Source: Bacteroidaceae bacterium (GTDB lineage Bacteria; Bacteroidota; Bacteroidia; Bacteroidales; Bacteroidaceae). From it: 37,402 nucleotides of DNA. Below are positions 26,552 to 34,437 of the stretch, in pieces. The stretch lies in NCBI GenBank assembly GCA_024683455.1, contig JAIKYE010000038.1, positions 1 to 37,402 on the forward strand. Direction: 5' to 3'. The translations under genes and the position numbers were made by a program. The notes under the pieces are model-generated. The model worked only from the letters and a program-made list of their open reading frames with translations. It was not told the origin of the DNA and did not search any database. How positions within the stretch are numbered: the first letter of the stretch is position 1; every line of letters begins with the position of its first letter.

Positions 26552-28060
26552 TTATCGTACCAAATAAAGGGTAAGCCATCCCAGAATCAGGCCTAAGACA
26601 CCGATACAGGCTCCCAGCTTAACCATGTCACGCTGCTCCACGAGACCTGTAGAATGAGCGATGGCATTGGGAGGTGTACTGATAGGCAGACACATAGAAA
26701 CAGAAGCAGCAATAGCAATACCGATGAGTACGGTGCTCACACCGCCAATAGAATCTATGGTGCTTCCCATACCCTTGCAGACAACTGCCAAGATGGGTAC
26801 CAGAAGTGCTGTGGTGGCTGTGTTGGAGATAAAGTTTGATAAGCCGTAGCATACCAAGAGAGCAACAACCAGAATCACCACAGGCGACCAAGTCCCGAAG
26901 GGTATACTTTCGATAGCGTTCTCTGCCAAGCCAGACTCATTAAGTCCTACGCCAAGGGCAAAACCACCGGCTACCATCCAGATAACACTCCAGTTGATCT
27001 GTTGCAAGTCCTTACTGGTAATAACGCCTGTTGCCGCAAAGACAGCGATGGGGAACATAGCTACCGTGTTGGCATTTACGCCAGTATGTTTATCGGTAAA
27101 CCACAACAGAATAGTTACGATGAAGGTTACTGCCACAACCACAGTACGCCAGTTGTGCTCCACCTCACCTTCGATGTTAAGCTCTATACGCTTCTGCTTG
27201 AAGGGGAACATCTTTAGGAGCAACCACCAGCCCAGCAACAGCAACACGATAGTTAGCGGAATCATAAACATCATCCAGTCACCAAAGCCAATGTTCATAT
27301 TCAGACCTTGAGGGTCATTCAGGTATTTCAGTGCGATCATGTTGGGAGGTGTTCCTATAGGCGTACCCATACCACCGATATTGGCTCCCAAAGGTATAGA
27401 CAGCGTCAGGGCTATACGACCCTTTCCGTCGGGAGGAAGCGCCTTGAATACAGGTGTCAGGAAGGTGAGCATCATCGCAGCTGTAGCAGTATTGGATATA
27501 AACATAGAGAAGATACCGGTAATGAGAATAACGCCAAGCAACACAACCTCGGATCGCGTACCGAAAGGTTTAAGCAGGCAACGAGCCAGGACAACATCCA
27601 GACCACTCTTTGTCGCTGCTATAGCCAAGACAAAGCCACCCAAGAAAAGGATAATGATGGGGTCTGCAAAAGTAGCCATAAGCACTTTATGGCTCAGAAG
27701 GTCGGACTGCTCCAATCCAGACGTATAAAAGGTCAGTGCACTGTCCGACGTAGCAAACAGCAGCAGCGCAATCAGCACCACCGACGTAGCCCACGACGGT
27801 ATGCACTCCGTAATCCACATGATAGTGGCAAAGACAAAGATGGCAATGATACGACGCTGCACAATTGTCAGCCCCTCAATGCCAAAACTTTCCAGAGGCA
27901 TGTGCCAGACCAAGGCGGTAGCTATGATAGCTACCAGGAAATAGAGCATTAGTTTAAGACTAAAATGGTGCGATAGACGGTTCTTAAACCAGTCTGTACG
28001 CAAGTGGCTCTTCCCGTACCTATCCAGGAAAAAGAGCCTACGATTAAAAAATGAAACCAT
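26552..28060 (-). CDS. DASS/SLC13-family sodium-coupled anion (dicarboxylate-type) transporter
   Basis: 502 residues with about 11-12 membrane segments after a 33-residue basic N-terminal tail. It has the two substrate-binding SNT motifs of the DASS family (SNTATAA at 189-195 and SNTATTA at 412-418), each followed by a TPPN element (TPIGTPPN 233-240, STPPN 461-465), as in VcINDY and related succinate or citrate carriers. The gene lies alone downstream of a cobalamin riboswitch with a 145-nt expression platform. Low B12 would therefore raise expression. In succinate-forming Bacteroidales, lack of B12 blocks methylmalonyl-CoA mutase and succinate accumulates, so a succinate carrier would make sense here (inference). 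Sulfate or another anion remains possible. Confidence 0.88.
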   Translation of the reverse strand: MVSFFNRRLFFLDRYGKSHLRTDWFKNRLSHHFSLKLMLYFLVAIIATALVWHMPLESFGIEGLTIVQRRIIAIFVFATIMWITECIPSWATSVVLIALLLFATSDSALTFYTSGLEQSDLLSHKVLMATFADPIIILFLGGFVLAIAATKSGLDVVLARCLLKPFGTRSEVVLLGVILITGIFSMFISNTATAAMMLTFLTPVFKALPPDGKGRIALTLSIPLGANIGGMGTPIGTPPNMIALKYLNDPQGLNMNIGFGDWMMFMIPLTIVLLLLGWWLLLKMFPFKQKRIELNIEGEVEHNWRTVVVAVTFIVTILLWFTDKHTGVNANTVAMFPIAVFAATGVITSKDLQQINWSVIWMVAGGFALGVGLNESGLAENAIESIPFGTWSPVVILVVALLVCYGLSNFISNTATTALLVPILAVVCKGMGSTIDSIGGVSTVLIGIAIAASVSMCLPISTPPNAIAHSTGLVEQRDMVKLGACIGVLGLILGWLTLYLVR

Positions 28061-28204
28061 TGAACATATAATTTAAATACCTATATACATACAACACAGC
28101 ACACTTCAATAAGTGCACCTTCTGGCATTCTCTGCCAATTCTTGTTTGCAGTATTCGCGTTCCGCCCTTACATCGAGAGCGTTCAGCAAGTTTTATGAGC
28201 GGAA

Positions 28205-28411
28205 AGGCTGGTCTTCTGACTTTGCTCCACCCTGAAGCGCCTTCTCGCCTTCAAATAGGCAATGGCGTCATGCTTCAGAGTGTAAAGGGAGCTCACAGCT
28301 GCGGGACAGTCGGGGATTTACACCCACATTCCCAATTAATCGCGGTTAAGCGAACCTTCTACTCAGTTCTCCTTTAAGATGGCATCATTGTGTGTTACCG
28401 AATACCATTCC
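28205..28411 (-). promoter_or_regulatory. Cobalamin (B12) riboswitch controlling the DASS transporter
   Basis: Read on the minus strand, the B12 box AGTCAGAAGACCAGCC (near 28206-28221) lies at the 3' end. Before it are the conserved core GGGAA..GTG..TAAATCCCCGACTG, CCCGCAGCTGTGA and a GACGCCATTG element, in the right order for an adenosylcobalamin-type aptamer. The 5' paired region begins near GGTATTCGGTAACAC. Between the aptamer and the ATG at 28060 are two small hairpins (TGGCA/TGCCA; CACTT/AAGTG), likely parts of the expression platform. I see no long U run, which favours translational over transcriptional control (inference). Confidence 0.9.
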
Positions 28412-28426
28412 TTTAGAAAACGGCAG

Positions 28427-28458
28427 TAAATTTAGGACTTATTTCTAATATGTCCAAA
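28427..28458 (-). promoter_or_regulatory. Promoter of the riboswitch-DASS transcript
   Basis: On the minus strand TTTG (28455-28458), 20 bases, TAAATTTA (28427-28434), one mismatch from TAnnTTTG. It would start the RNA just before the aptamer. Confidence 0.5.
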
Positions 28459-28540
28459 GAAAATGAAAGAATATTTTATGTATCTATTAATTTTTCATAG
28501 ACAGAATATATAACCGTATGGTTTTATATATTCATATCTT

Positions 28541-29059
28541 CTATTTCGCAGTAAAGTTAGCTTGGGTCCTGTACCGTCGGAAAGTCCTTGTGTATAGGAG
28601 CCTGTGACATTTGTCCATCTGGTAGTCCTCCCGCTTGTGGTCTTTGTACCATCGCCACAAGAAATGGCTTTGCTGGAGAGTACATTTATAGCTGCCGTCA
28701 AGCGTCAGGGAACCATTATCTGACGAACCACTCAATATGTAAGTTTTCTCATCTCCGGAGATGGCTGCCGTATTCGTTTGGTTGATGGTAACACTCGCCG
28801 TTCCAGCGTTGTAGTTTACATTCACGGCATTGTCTTTCACACTTGTATCATCAAAGGTCATCTCGTCAATGTCATCTACAGCAAATGTTTTTCCCATAAT
28901 GGTTATGTGGTTTCCGTTTTCGAAAGTCACGTCACCCATCTGGGTAGCAGGAAACACGTAAGTCACACTACCCGACTTTACATTCAGTGTCTGCCCGGTA
29001 GCGGTAGTTGTTACAAATATGGTCAGAATAAAAAAGATAAATATCTTAACGTATCTCAT
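28541..29059 (-). pseudogene. Decayed secreted protein gene (Cthe_2159-like carbohydrate-binding family)
   Basis: From the ATG at 29059 there is a good signal peptide (cleavage near ATGQ), then the N-terminal module of Prevotella secreted proteins (ending VDDIDEMTFDD, similar to the GxGYxYP protein) and the start of a beta-helix-type domain (TYILSGSSDNGSLTLDGSYKCT). After that the frame runs into a basic, non-family tail (WRWYKDHKREDYQM). Another minus-strand frame (28495-28701) gives AINVLSSKAIS, which looks like the family's AINV-x-x-x-K-x-I strand, so a frameshift plus deletion has probably removed most of the domain. About 170 residues remain, against several hundred in intact relatives. 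It may still encode a short secreted peptide. Confidence 0.55.
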
Positions 29060-29145
29060 AGTTAAGTTCCTCATTGATACTTTTCTTGGGGCAAATAGAA
29101 GAAAAAGAATTGAGCGGGCAAACTGGTAACAAAAATTAACAGAGA

Positions 29146-29180
29146 TTTGCCAGAAAAGTACAAGATTTTTATTACTTTTG
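29146..29180 (+). promoter_or_regulatory. Probable promoter of the GH89 gene
   Basis: TTTG (29146-29149) and TACTTTTG (29173-29180), with a spacing of 23 bases instead of the usual 20. It fixes the ATG at 29208 as the start, because the open frame upstream overlaps the -7 box. Confidence 0.5.
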
Positions 29181-29207
29181 CACGCAATTAAGACTTATTT
29201 CAACACT

Positions 29208-31352
29208 ATGAACATACTAAAATCCATTCTGCTCATAGCAGTAACGTTAACTTTCATGTCGTTCAAGACAGCCGATGAACGCACCGCCGAAGCATTGGCA
29301 CACAGAATAATGGGAAGCAAAGCATCAGCTGTAGCCTTTGAACAAACCGATGCACAGACAGATTCATACGAACTTGTGCAGAAAGGCAGCAAAGTGCTTA
29401 TCAGAGGTAATAATGCCAATTCCATGGCAGTTGGCCTGAACCGTTATCTTCAGCAGTATTGTCTTGCCAATGTCAGTTGGTACGACTATAATCCCGTTGA
29501 ACTGCCAGACCGCATGCCGCAGGTTCCGGAGAAGGTATCTGCCAACGTAGAGATACCCATAAGATTCTTCCTTAACTATTGTACCTTTGGTTATACCATG
29601 ACCTGGTGGAAGTGGAAACAGTGGGAGCGTTTCATTGACTGGATGGCGCTCAACGGAATAAACATGCCGCTTGCCATCACCGGTCAGGAAGCTGTATGGC
29701 AGAAAGTATGGCGCAAGTATGGTATGACCGATGAGCAGATACGCTCCTTCTTTACAGGTCCCGCACACCTGCCATGGCAGCGTATGATCAATATCGATCG
29801 CTGGCAGGGTCCTCTTCCTCAAAGTTGGATCGACGGACAAGCTAAGTTGCAGAAGCGCATTCTGCAACGCGAACGCGAGCTGAACATGACTCCCGTTCTT
29901 CCTGCCTTTGCCGGTCATATTCCCGCAGAGTTGGAGCAGACCAATCCCGGAATCAGAACCTCACGCGTAAACCGTTGGTGCAATTTCAACGAGAAGTATC
30001 GCTGCACCTACCTGAATCCCTCAGATCCTATCTTTGCCCGTATTCAGAAAGACTATCTGGAGGAGCAGAACCGCATGTACGGCACCAACCACATCTATGG
30101 TGTGGATCTTTTCAATGAGGTATCTCCCCCATCTTGGGAGCCCGATTCGCTAGCCAAGATTTCTGCCGGCGTCTATCAATCTCTGGCGAATGTTGACCCC
30201 GAGGCCATCTGGCTTCAGATGGGTTGGCTCTTTATCAGCAACCAGAGAGCCTGGACACCCGAGAGAATCAAGGCTTTCCTTACCGCCGTTCCGAAGGACA
30301 AGCTGATTATGTTGGACTACGAGAGCGACTACATAGAGATCTGGCGTCGCACGGAGCATTTCTACGGCCAGAAATTCATCTGGTGTTACCTTGGCAACTT
30401 CGGTGGTATGACCGAGATTGAGGGTGATTACCACTTGAACGCCAACCGAATTGCCGCAGCAAAGGCTGAAGGCGGTGCAGAGTTCGTAGGCATAGGCTCT
30501 ACCCTGGAAGGGTTTGGCGTCAACGAACCTGTCTATGAGGCAGTATTGGCACAGGCTTGGAATACAGGCATAGGATTTGACGAGTATATCGACAACATTG
30601 CCGACCGTCATCTGGGTCGCGTAGATTCCACATACAGGGCATTCTGGCACAAGATGGTGGAAAAGGTATGCACCACCCACACCAGCACCGGTGCGTCTGG
30701 TATTATCAACGCTCACCCCAATCTGGAGGGCGAATGGAACTGGACCACAGAACTGCGCAAAGGATACGATATTGCCAATCTGGATGAAGCACTGGCTCTG
30801 CTGGAACAGGTTGAGGGTACATCCAGCTATCTCAAGTTCGACCTTGCCAACACACGCCGTCAGTCTATCTGCAACAGAGCTCTGGCCGTCAGGAAGCGCT
30901 TTGCCGATGCCTACAAAGCTGGCGACAGAGCAGGGATGGTGGAAGCCTCTGAGGAGTTCTTAGGTATGTGCGACAAACTTGTCGAAGTCTTGAAGACCCG
31001 ACCAGAGTTCTCACTCGACAACTGGATACGCGATGCCCGTGCATGGGGTAAGAACAAGGCCGAGAAAGATTACTTTGAGATGAATGCCCGTACCATCATC
31101 ACCGTATGGGGAGACACTTATCACCTTTCAGACTACGCCAACCGCGACTGGGATGGCTTGGTAGAGACATTCTATAAGGTTCGCTGGCGCATGTTCTTTG
31201 ATGCCGTCTTGGCAGCTTATGATGCCGGTGAGCCGTTTGTCAACCTCAAAGGATCGCGCATTCCTAAAGACCGCACAAAGGAGGAATGCGAAAGAGCCCT
31301 GAAGTTCGATGCAGAAATCTGGGACTTCGAGACCAAATGGGCACGTTGGTAA
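29208..31352 (+). CDS. GH89 alpha-N-acetylglucosaminidase
   Basis: 714 residues with signal peptide. The NAGLU-type layout is clear: a small N-terminal alpha/beta domain (about 20-110), the central TIM barrel beginning FFLNYCTFGYTMTWW and WERFIDWMALNGINMPLA (about 120-155), the DLFNEVSPPSW motif (near 295), WCYLGNFGG (near 395) and GSTLEGFGVNEPVYE (near 435), then an all-helical C-terminal domain. DLFNE and LEGFGVNE carry the likely catalytic glutamates. The enzyme removes terminal alpha-GlcNAc, as found on gastric mucin and heparan sulfate. It is probably periplasmic or surface-bound; no lipobox was seen. It stands alone and converges with a BASS transporter. Confidence 0.92.
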   Translation: MNILKSILLIAVTLTFMSFKTADERTAEALAHRIMGSKASAVAFEQTDAQTDSYELVQKGSKVLIRGNNANSMAVGLNRYLQQYCLANVSWYDYNPVELPDRMPQVPEKVSANVEIPIRFFLNYCTFGYTMTWWKWKQWERFIDWMALNGINMPLAITGQEAVWQKVWRKYGMTDEQIRSFFTGPAHLPWQRMINIDRWQGPLPQSWIDGQAKLQKRILQRERELNMTPVLPAFAGHIPAELEQTNPGIRTSRVNRWCNFNEKYRCTYLNPSDPIFARIQKDYLEEQNRMYGTNHIYGVDLFNEVSPPSWEPDSLAKISAGVYQSLANVDPEAIWLQMGWLFISNQRAWTPERIKAFLTAVPKDKLIMLDYESDYIEIWRRTEHFYGQKFIWCYLGNFGGMTEIEGDYHLNANRIAAAKAEGGAEFVGIGSTLEGFGVNEPVYEAVLAQAWNTGIGFDEYIDNIADRHLGRVDSTYRAFWHKMVEKVCTTHTSTGASGIINAHPNLEGEWNWTTELRKGYDIANLDEALALLEQVEGTSSYLKFDLANTRRQSICNRALAVRKRFADAYKAGDRAGMVEASEEFLGMCDKLVEVLKTRPEFSLDNWIRDARAWGKNKAEKDYFEMNARTIITVWGDTYHLSDYANRDWDGLVETFYKVRWRMFFDAVLAAYDAGEPFVNLKGSRIPKDRTKEECERALKFDAEIWDFETKWARW

Positions 31353-31368
31353 GAAACAATCTTGAAAA

Positions 31369-32289
31369 TTAGGCTTTAGCAAAGAACTTGGCGGCCAATG
31401 CACCGCTGATGTTGTGCCATACACTGAAGACTGCCCCAGGTATGGTAGCCAGAGGATATGCGGCAAAATGCATGACTGCCAATGAGGATGCCAAACCACT
31501 GTTTTGCATCCCCACCTCTATGCTGAGTGCCACGCACTTGGGACGGGCCAATTGCAACATCTTTCCTATAGCAAGACCTGTCAAAAGCCCCAGTAGATTG
31601 TGAAGCACCACAACTACCACAACAATCATTCCGCCCAACAATAATCTGTCGGCATTGTGCGACACTACTATTCCCACCACGAAGGCAATAGCTAAGGAGG
31701 AGAAAGCCGGCAGATAGGGAGTAACGCCCTTTGTTAATTTAGGCAGGAAACGCTGGCATAGCAAACCCATGATGATGGGAGCGATGACTACATAGACTAT
31801 ACTCAGCAACATGCCAATGGTATCAACATTCACCATGGTCCCTGCCATCAGCCACACCAAAAGCGGAGTCAGCACAGGAGCAAGCAGCGTAGAGACAGCC
31901 GTCATACCTACAGAGAGAGCCAAATCACCCTTAGCCAAGTAGGTAATAACATTAGATGCTGTTCCGCCCGGGCAGCAACCCACTAATATCACACCCAATG
32001 CCAACTCCTTAGGAAGGGCAAAAGCCTGAGTCAGCACCCATGCCAATAGCGGCATTATGGTAAACTGCGCCGTACATCCTATCAGGATATCCTTGGGTCG
32101 GCTGAATACAATCTTGAAGTCCTGGGGCGAAAGTGTCAAGCCCATGCCAAACATAATAACACCCAACAGCGGATTGATGGACTTCGTTTCAATCCAAGAG
32201 AACCACGTTGGCATCCATACAGAGACTATAGCTACCAAAAGCACCATCAAGCCCATCCACTTGGCTATAAAATCACAGATATCTTTCAT
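31369..32289 (-). CDS. BASS-family (bile acid:sodium symporter-like) transporter
   Basis: 306 residues with nine or ten membrane segments. Family motifs include LLGVIMFGMGLTL near residue 40, the GCCPGGTASNVITYLAKGDLALSV crossover (split: GCCPGGTASN and ALSVGMTA), and GMQNSGLASSLA in the C-terminal half, where BASS proteins bind sodium and substrate. Bacterial members carry bile acids, pantoate, keto acids or other organic anions, so the name does not imply bile acids. The gene lies 16 bases from the convergent GH89 gene and is divergent from GH127. The minus-strand TATATTTG (32322-32329) is a possible -7 box. Confidence 0.88.
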   Translation of the reverse strand: MKDICDFIAKWMGLMVLLVAIVSVWMPTWFSWIETKSINPLLGVIMFGMGLTLSPQDFKIVFSRPKDILIGCTAQFTIMPLLAWVLTQAFALPKELALGVILVGCCPGGTASNVITYLAKGDLALSVGMTAVSTLLAPVLTPLLVWLMAGTMVNVDTIGMLLSIVYVVIAPIIMGLLCQRFLPKLTKGVTPYLPAFSSLAIAFVVGIVVSHNADRLLLGGMIVVVVVVLHNLLGLLTGLAIGKMLQLARPKCVALSIEVGMQNSGLASSLAVMHFAAYPLATIPGAVFSVWHNISGALAAKFFAKA

Positions 32290-32321
32290 AGAAACGTTAG
32301 AAACTTATCAACATTTGTTTG

Positions 32322-32359
32322 CAAATATACAGAAAAACCGAGAATTATTACTATCTTTG
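32322..32359. promoter_or_regulatory. Divergent -7 boxes between BASS and GH127 genes
   Basis: Minus-strand TATATTTG (32322-32329) and plus-strand TATCTTTG (32352-32359) match TAnnTTTG. Neither has a good TTG at 20 bases, so both assignments are tentative. Confidence 0.4.
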
Positions 32360-32407
32360 CATGAAATTATATAATAGTTGACGAAATTCTACAATCAAAC
32401 CGTAAAC

Positions 32408-34411
32408 ATGAAAACAATATTCACACTATTGGTAGCTATCACATTCCCCTTGCTACCCCTTCACTCTAAACACTCAACTCTAAACTCTAAACACTCAACT
32501 CTAAACTCTAAACTAAAACAGGGCTATCCCATCACCCCCGTACCTTTTACGTCGGTAAAGGTTACGCCCAACACATTCTGGGGGCAAAGGCTGGAAGCCA
32601 GCAGAAACGTGACCATACCCCTTGCATTCTCAAAATGCGAAGAATCAAAGCGTTACGCAAATTTCTCTAATGCTGCTATTCACCTTAAGGATCCCTCTAA
32701 GGTATTTGAGATTCAGAAGGGAACATTCCCCTTCGACGATACCGACCCCTACAAAACCATTGAGGGTGCCAGCTATATCCTGCAAACCTATCCCGATAAG
32801 GCTTTGGCAGCCTACATAGATTCCGTTCTCGACGTAATAGCCTCTGCCCAAGAACCCGACGGATACCTCTATACTGCACGAACGCAGAATCCAGAGCATC
32901 CGCATGACTGGTCGGGAATGACACGCTGGAGCAGCGAGGAACAGGGAAGCCACGAGCTTTACAACCTTGGACACATGGTAGAAGGTGCCGTTGCCCACTA
33001 TCAGGCTACGGGTAGCCGTAAGTTCCTGGATATTGCCATTAGGTTTGCCGATTTGGTATGCAAGGAAGTTGGCCCCAACCCAGGTCAGGCCTGTGTGGTT
33101 CCTGGTCATCAGATTGCCGAGATGGCGTTGGCAAGACTCTATCTGGCAACGGGCGACAAGAAGTATCTCGACGAGGCCAAGTTCCTGCTCGACTATCGCG
33201 GGAAGACTGCGGTCAAGCAAGAATATTCTCAGAGTCACAAGCCCGTTGTGGAACAGGATGAAGCCGTAGGTCATGCCGTTCGTGCCGCCTATATGTATGC
33301 CGGTATGGCTGATGTGGCTGCCCTGACAGGAGACAAGGATTACATCAAGGCTATAGATGCCATCTGGGAAAACATCGTCGGCAAGAAACTATACATCACA
33401 GGCGGCATAGGTGCTACCTCTAACGGTGAAGCCTTTGGCAAGAACTATGAGTTGCCCAACATGACAGCCTATTGCGAGACTTGTGCCGCTATCGGTAATG
33501 TGTATGTCAACCACCGCCTGTTCCTGTTGCATGGCGAGTCTAAATATTATGATGTATTGGAGCGTACCCTCTACAACGGTCTTCTCAGTGGTGTTTCATT
33601 AGAGGGTAACGGCTTCTTCTACCCCAACCCGCTGGAATCTGAAGGTCAGCACGAGCGTCAGCCTTGGTTCGGCTGTGCCTGCTGTCCCAGCAACATCTGC
33701 CGTTTCATCCCTTCCCTGCCCGGCTATGTCTATAGCCTCACCCCCACCCCCTCTCCAATGGGCGAGGGGAGCATATACGTTAACTTGTTCCTATCAAACA
33801 CAGCCACACTCAACCTCAATGGTAAGAAGGTTGTATTAAGTCAGAAAACAGATTATCCCTGGAGTGGCGATATCACGCTGAAAATCGAGGAGAACGAAGC
33901 AGGCAAATTCTGGCTCAATATCCGCCTCCCGGGCTGGGTCTATAACCAGGTTGTTCCCTCCGACCTCTACACCTACGCAGATGGCAAAAAGCCCAAATTC
34001 ACCGTCAGCGTGAATAACAGGAAACAACTGTTCTTCCCCTCTAATATAGAATCCTCAAACGGATATATAGCGATGGGTGCTGAGTGGAAGAAAGGCGATG
34101 TAGTGAAGATTCACTTTGATATGGAGCCTCGTATCGTCCGCGCCAACGAGAATGTGGAAGCCGACCGTGGTATGCTATGCGTAGAGCGTGGCCCGCTGGT
34201 ATATTGCATTGAGCATCCTGATAATACCATAAATATTAAGGAAGCACAGATTGGTGCTCAGACACAGTTTAAGACAGGCAAAACCAAGGTTGCCGGAACA
34301 CCCGTCACTACGCTTATCACCAAGGACTCTGGTCTGAAGCTTATCCCCTACTACGCCTGGTGCCACAGAGGCAGAGGCAACATGCGCGTATGGATACCAG
34401 AAAAAAAGTGA
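32408..34411 (+). CDS. GH127-family beta-L-arabinofuranosidase-like enzyme with two in-frame repeat insertions
   Basis: 667 residues from the ATG at 32408, which begins the signal peptide; the upstream TTG frame lies in the leader. It has GH127 hallmarks: TPNTFWGQRLEA near the N terminus, an (alpha/alpha)6 barrel with HELYNLGHM and GQAC..GHQIAEMA, the acid/metal segment AYCETCAAIGN, and the Cys cluster FGCACCPSN, which carries the zinc ligands and the nucleophilic Cys in HypBA1. A beta-sandwich follows, ending NMRVWIP. Two oddities are translated repeats: SKHSTLN twice just after the signal peptide, and TPTPSPMGEG before the strand SIYVNLF. Both fall at domain edges and leave the core intact. 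Activity on terminal beta-L-arabinofuranose is inferred from the family. Confidence 0.88.
   Translation: MKTIFTLLVAITFPLLPLHSKHSTLNSKHSTLNSKLKQGYPITPVPFTSVKVTPNTFWGQRLEASRNVTIPLAFSKCEESKRYANFSNAAIHLKDPSKVFEIQKGTFPFDDTDPYKTIEGASYILQTYPDKALAAYIDSVLDVIASAQEPDGYLYTARTQNPEHPHDWSGMTRWSSEEQGSHELYNLGHMVEGAVAHYQATGSRKFLDIAIRFADLVCKEVGPNPGQACVVPGHQIAEMALARLYLATGDKKYLDEAKFLLDYRGKTAVKQEYSQSHKPVVEQDEAVGHAVRAAYMYAGMADVAALTGDKDYIKAIDAIWENIVGKKLYITGGIGATSNGEAFGKNYELPNMTAYCETCAAIGNVYVNHRLFLLHGESKYYDVLERTLYNGLLSGVSLEGNGFFYPNPLESEGQHERQPWFGCACCPSNICRFIPSLPGYVYSLTPTPSPMGEGSIYVNLFLSNTATLNLNGKKVVLSQKTDYPWSGDITLKIEENEAGKFWLNIRLPGWVYNQVVPSDLYTYADGKKPKFTVSVNNRKQLFFPSNIESSNGYIAMGAEWKKGDVVKIHFDMEPRIVRANENVEADRGMLCVERGPLVYCIEHPDNTINIKEAQIGAQTQFKTGKTKVAGTPVTTLITKDSGLKLIPYYAWCHRGRGNMRVWIPEKK
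32463..32514 (+). repeat. 21-nt tandem repeat inside the GH127 coding region
   Basis: About 2.5 perfect copies of a 21-nt unit built from ACTCTAAAC and ACTCAACTCTAA blocks. The unit length is a multiple of three, so each copy adds SKHSTLN between the signal peptide and the catalytic domain. Confidence 0.85.
33737..33772 (+). repeat. Palindromic interspersed repeat inserted in frame in GH127
   Basis: A C-rich segment with a 6-bp inverted repeat (CCCCTC 33748-33753, GAGGGG 33764-33769) encoding LTPTPSPMGEG. I recognise this as a repeat family common in Bacteroidetes genomes (from memory). It interrupts the turn between GYVYS and SIYVNLF. Confidence 0.6.
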
Positions 34412-34435
34412 TGCTTGTTGGCATCACTTTTTTTT
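34401..34435. terminator. Bidirectional intrinsic terminator overlapping the GH127 stop codon
   Basis: Stem AAAAAAAGTGATGC / GCATCACTTTTTTT with a TTGTTG loop. The GH127 stop codon (34409-34411) lies in the left arm and the HerA-like gene ends 3 bases to the right, so one hairpin serves both convergent genes. Confidence 0.85.
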
Positions 34436-34437
34436 CT

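Noticed and set aside
27308..27952. Long plus-strand open frame opposite the DASS transporter
   Set aside because: Low-complexity basic peptide without family features; it is the antisense shadow of a strongly supported membrane protein gene.
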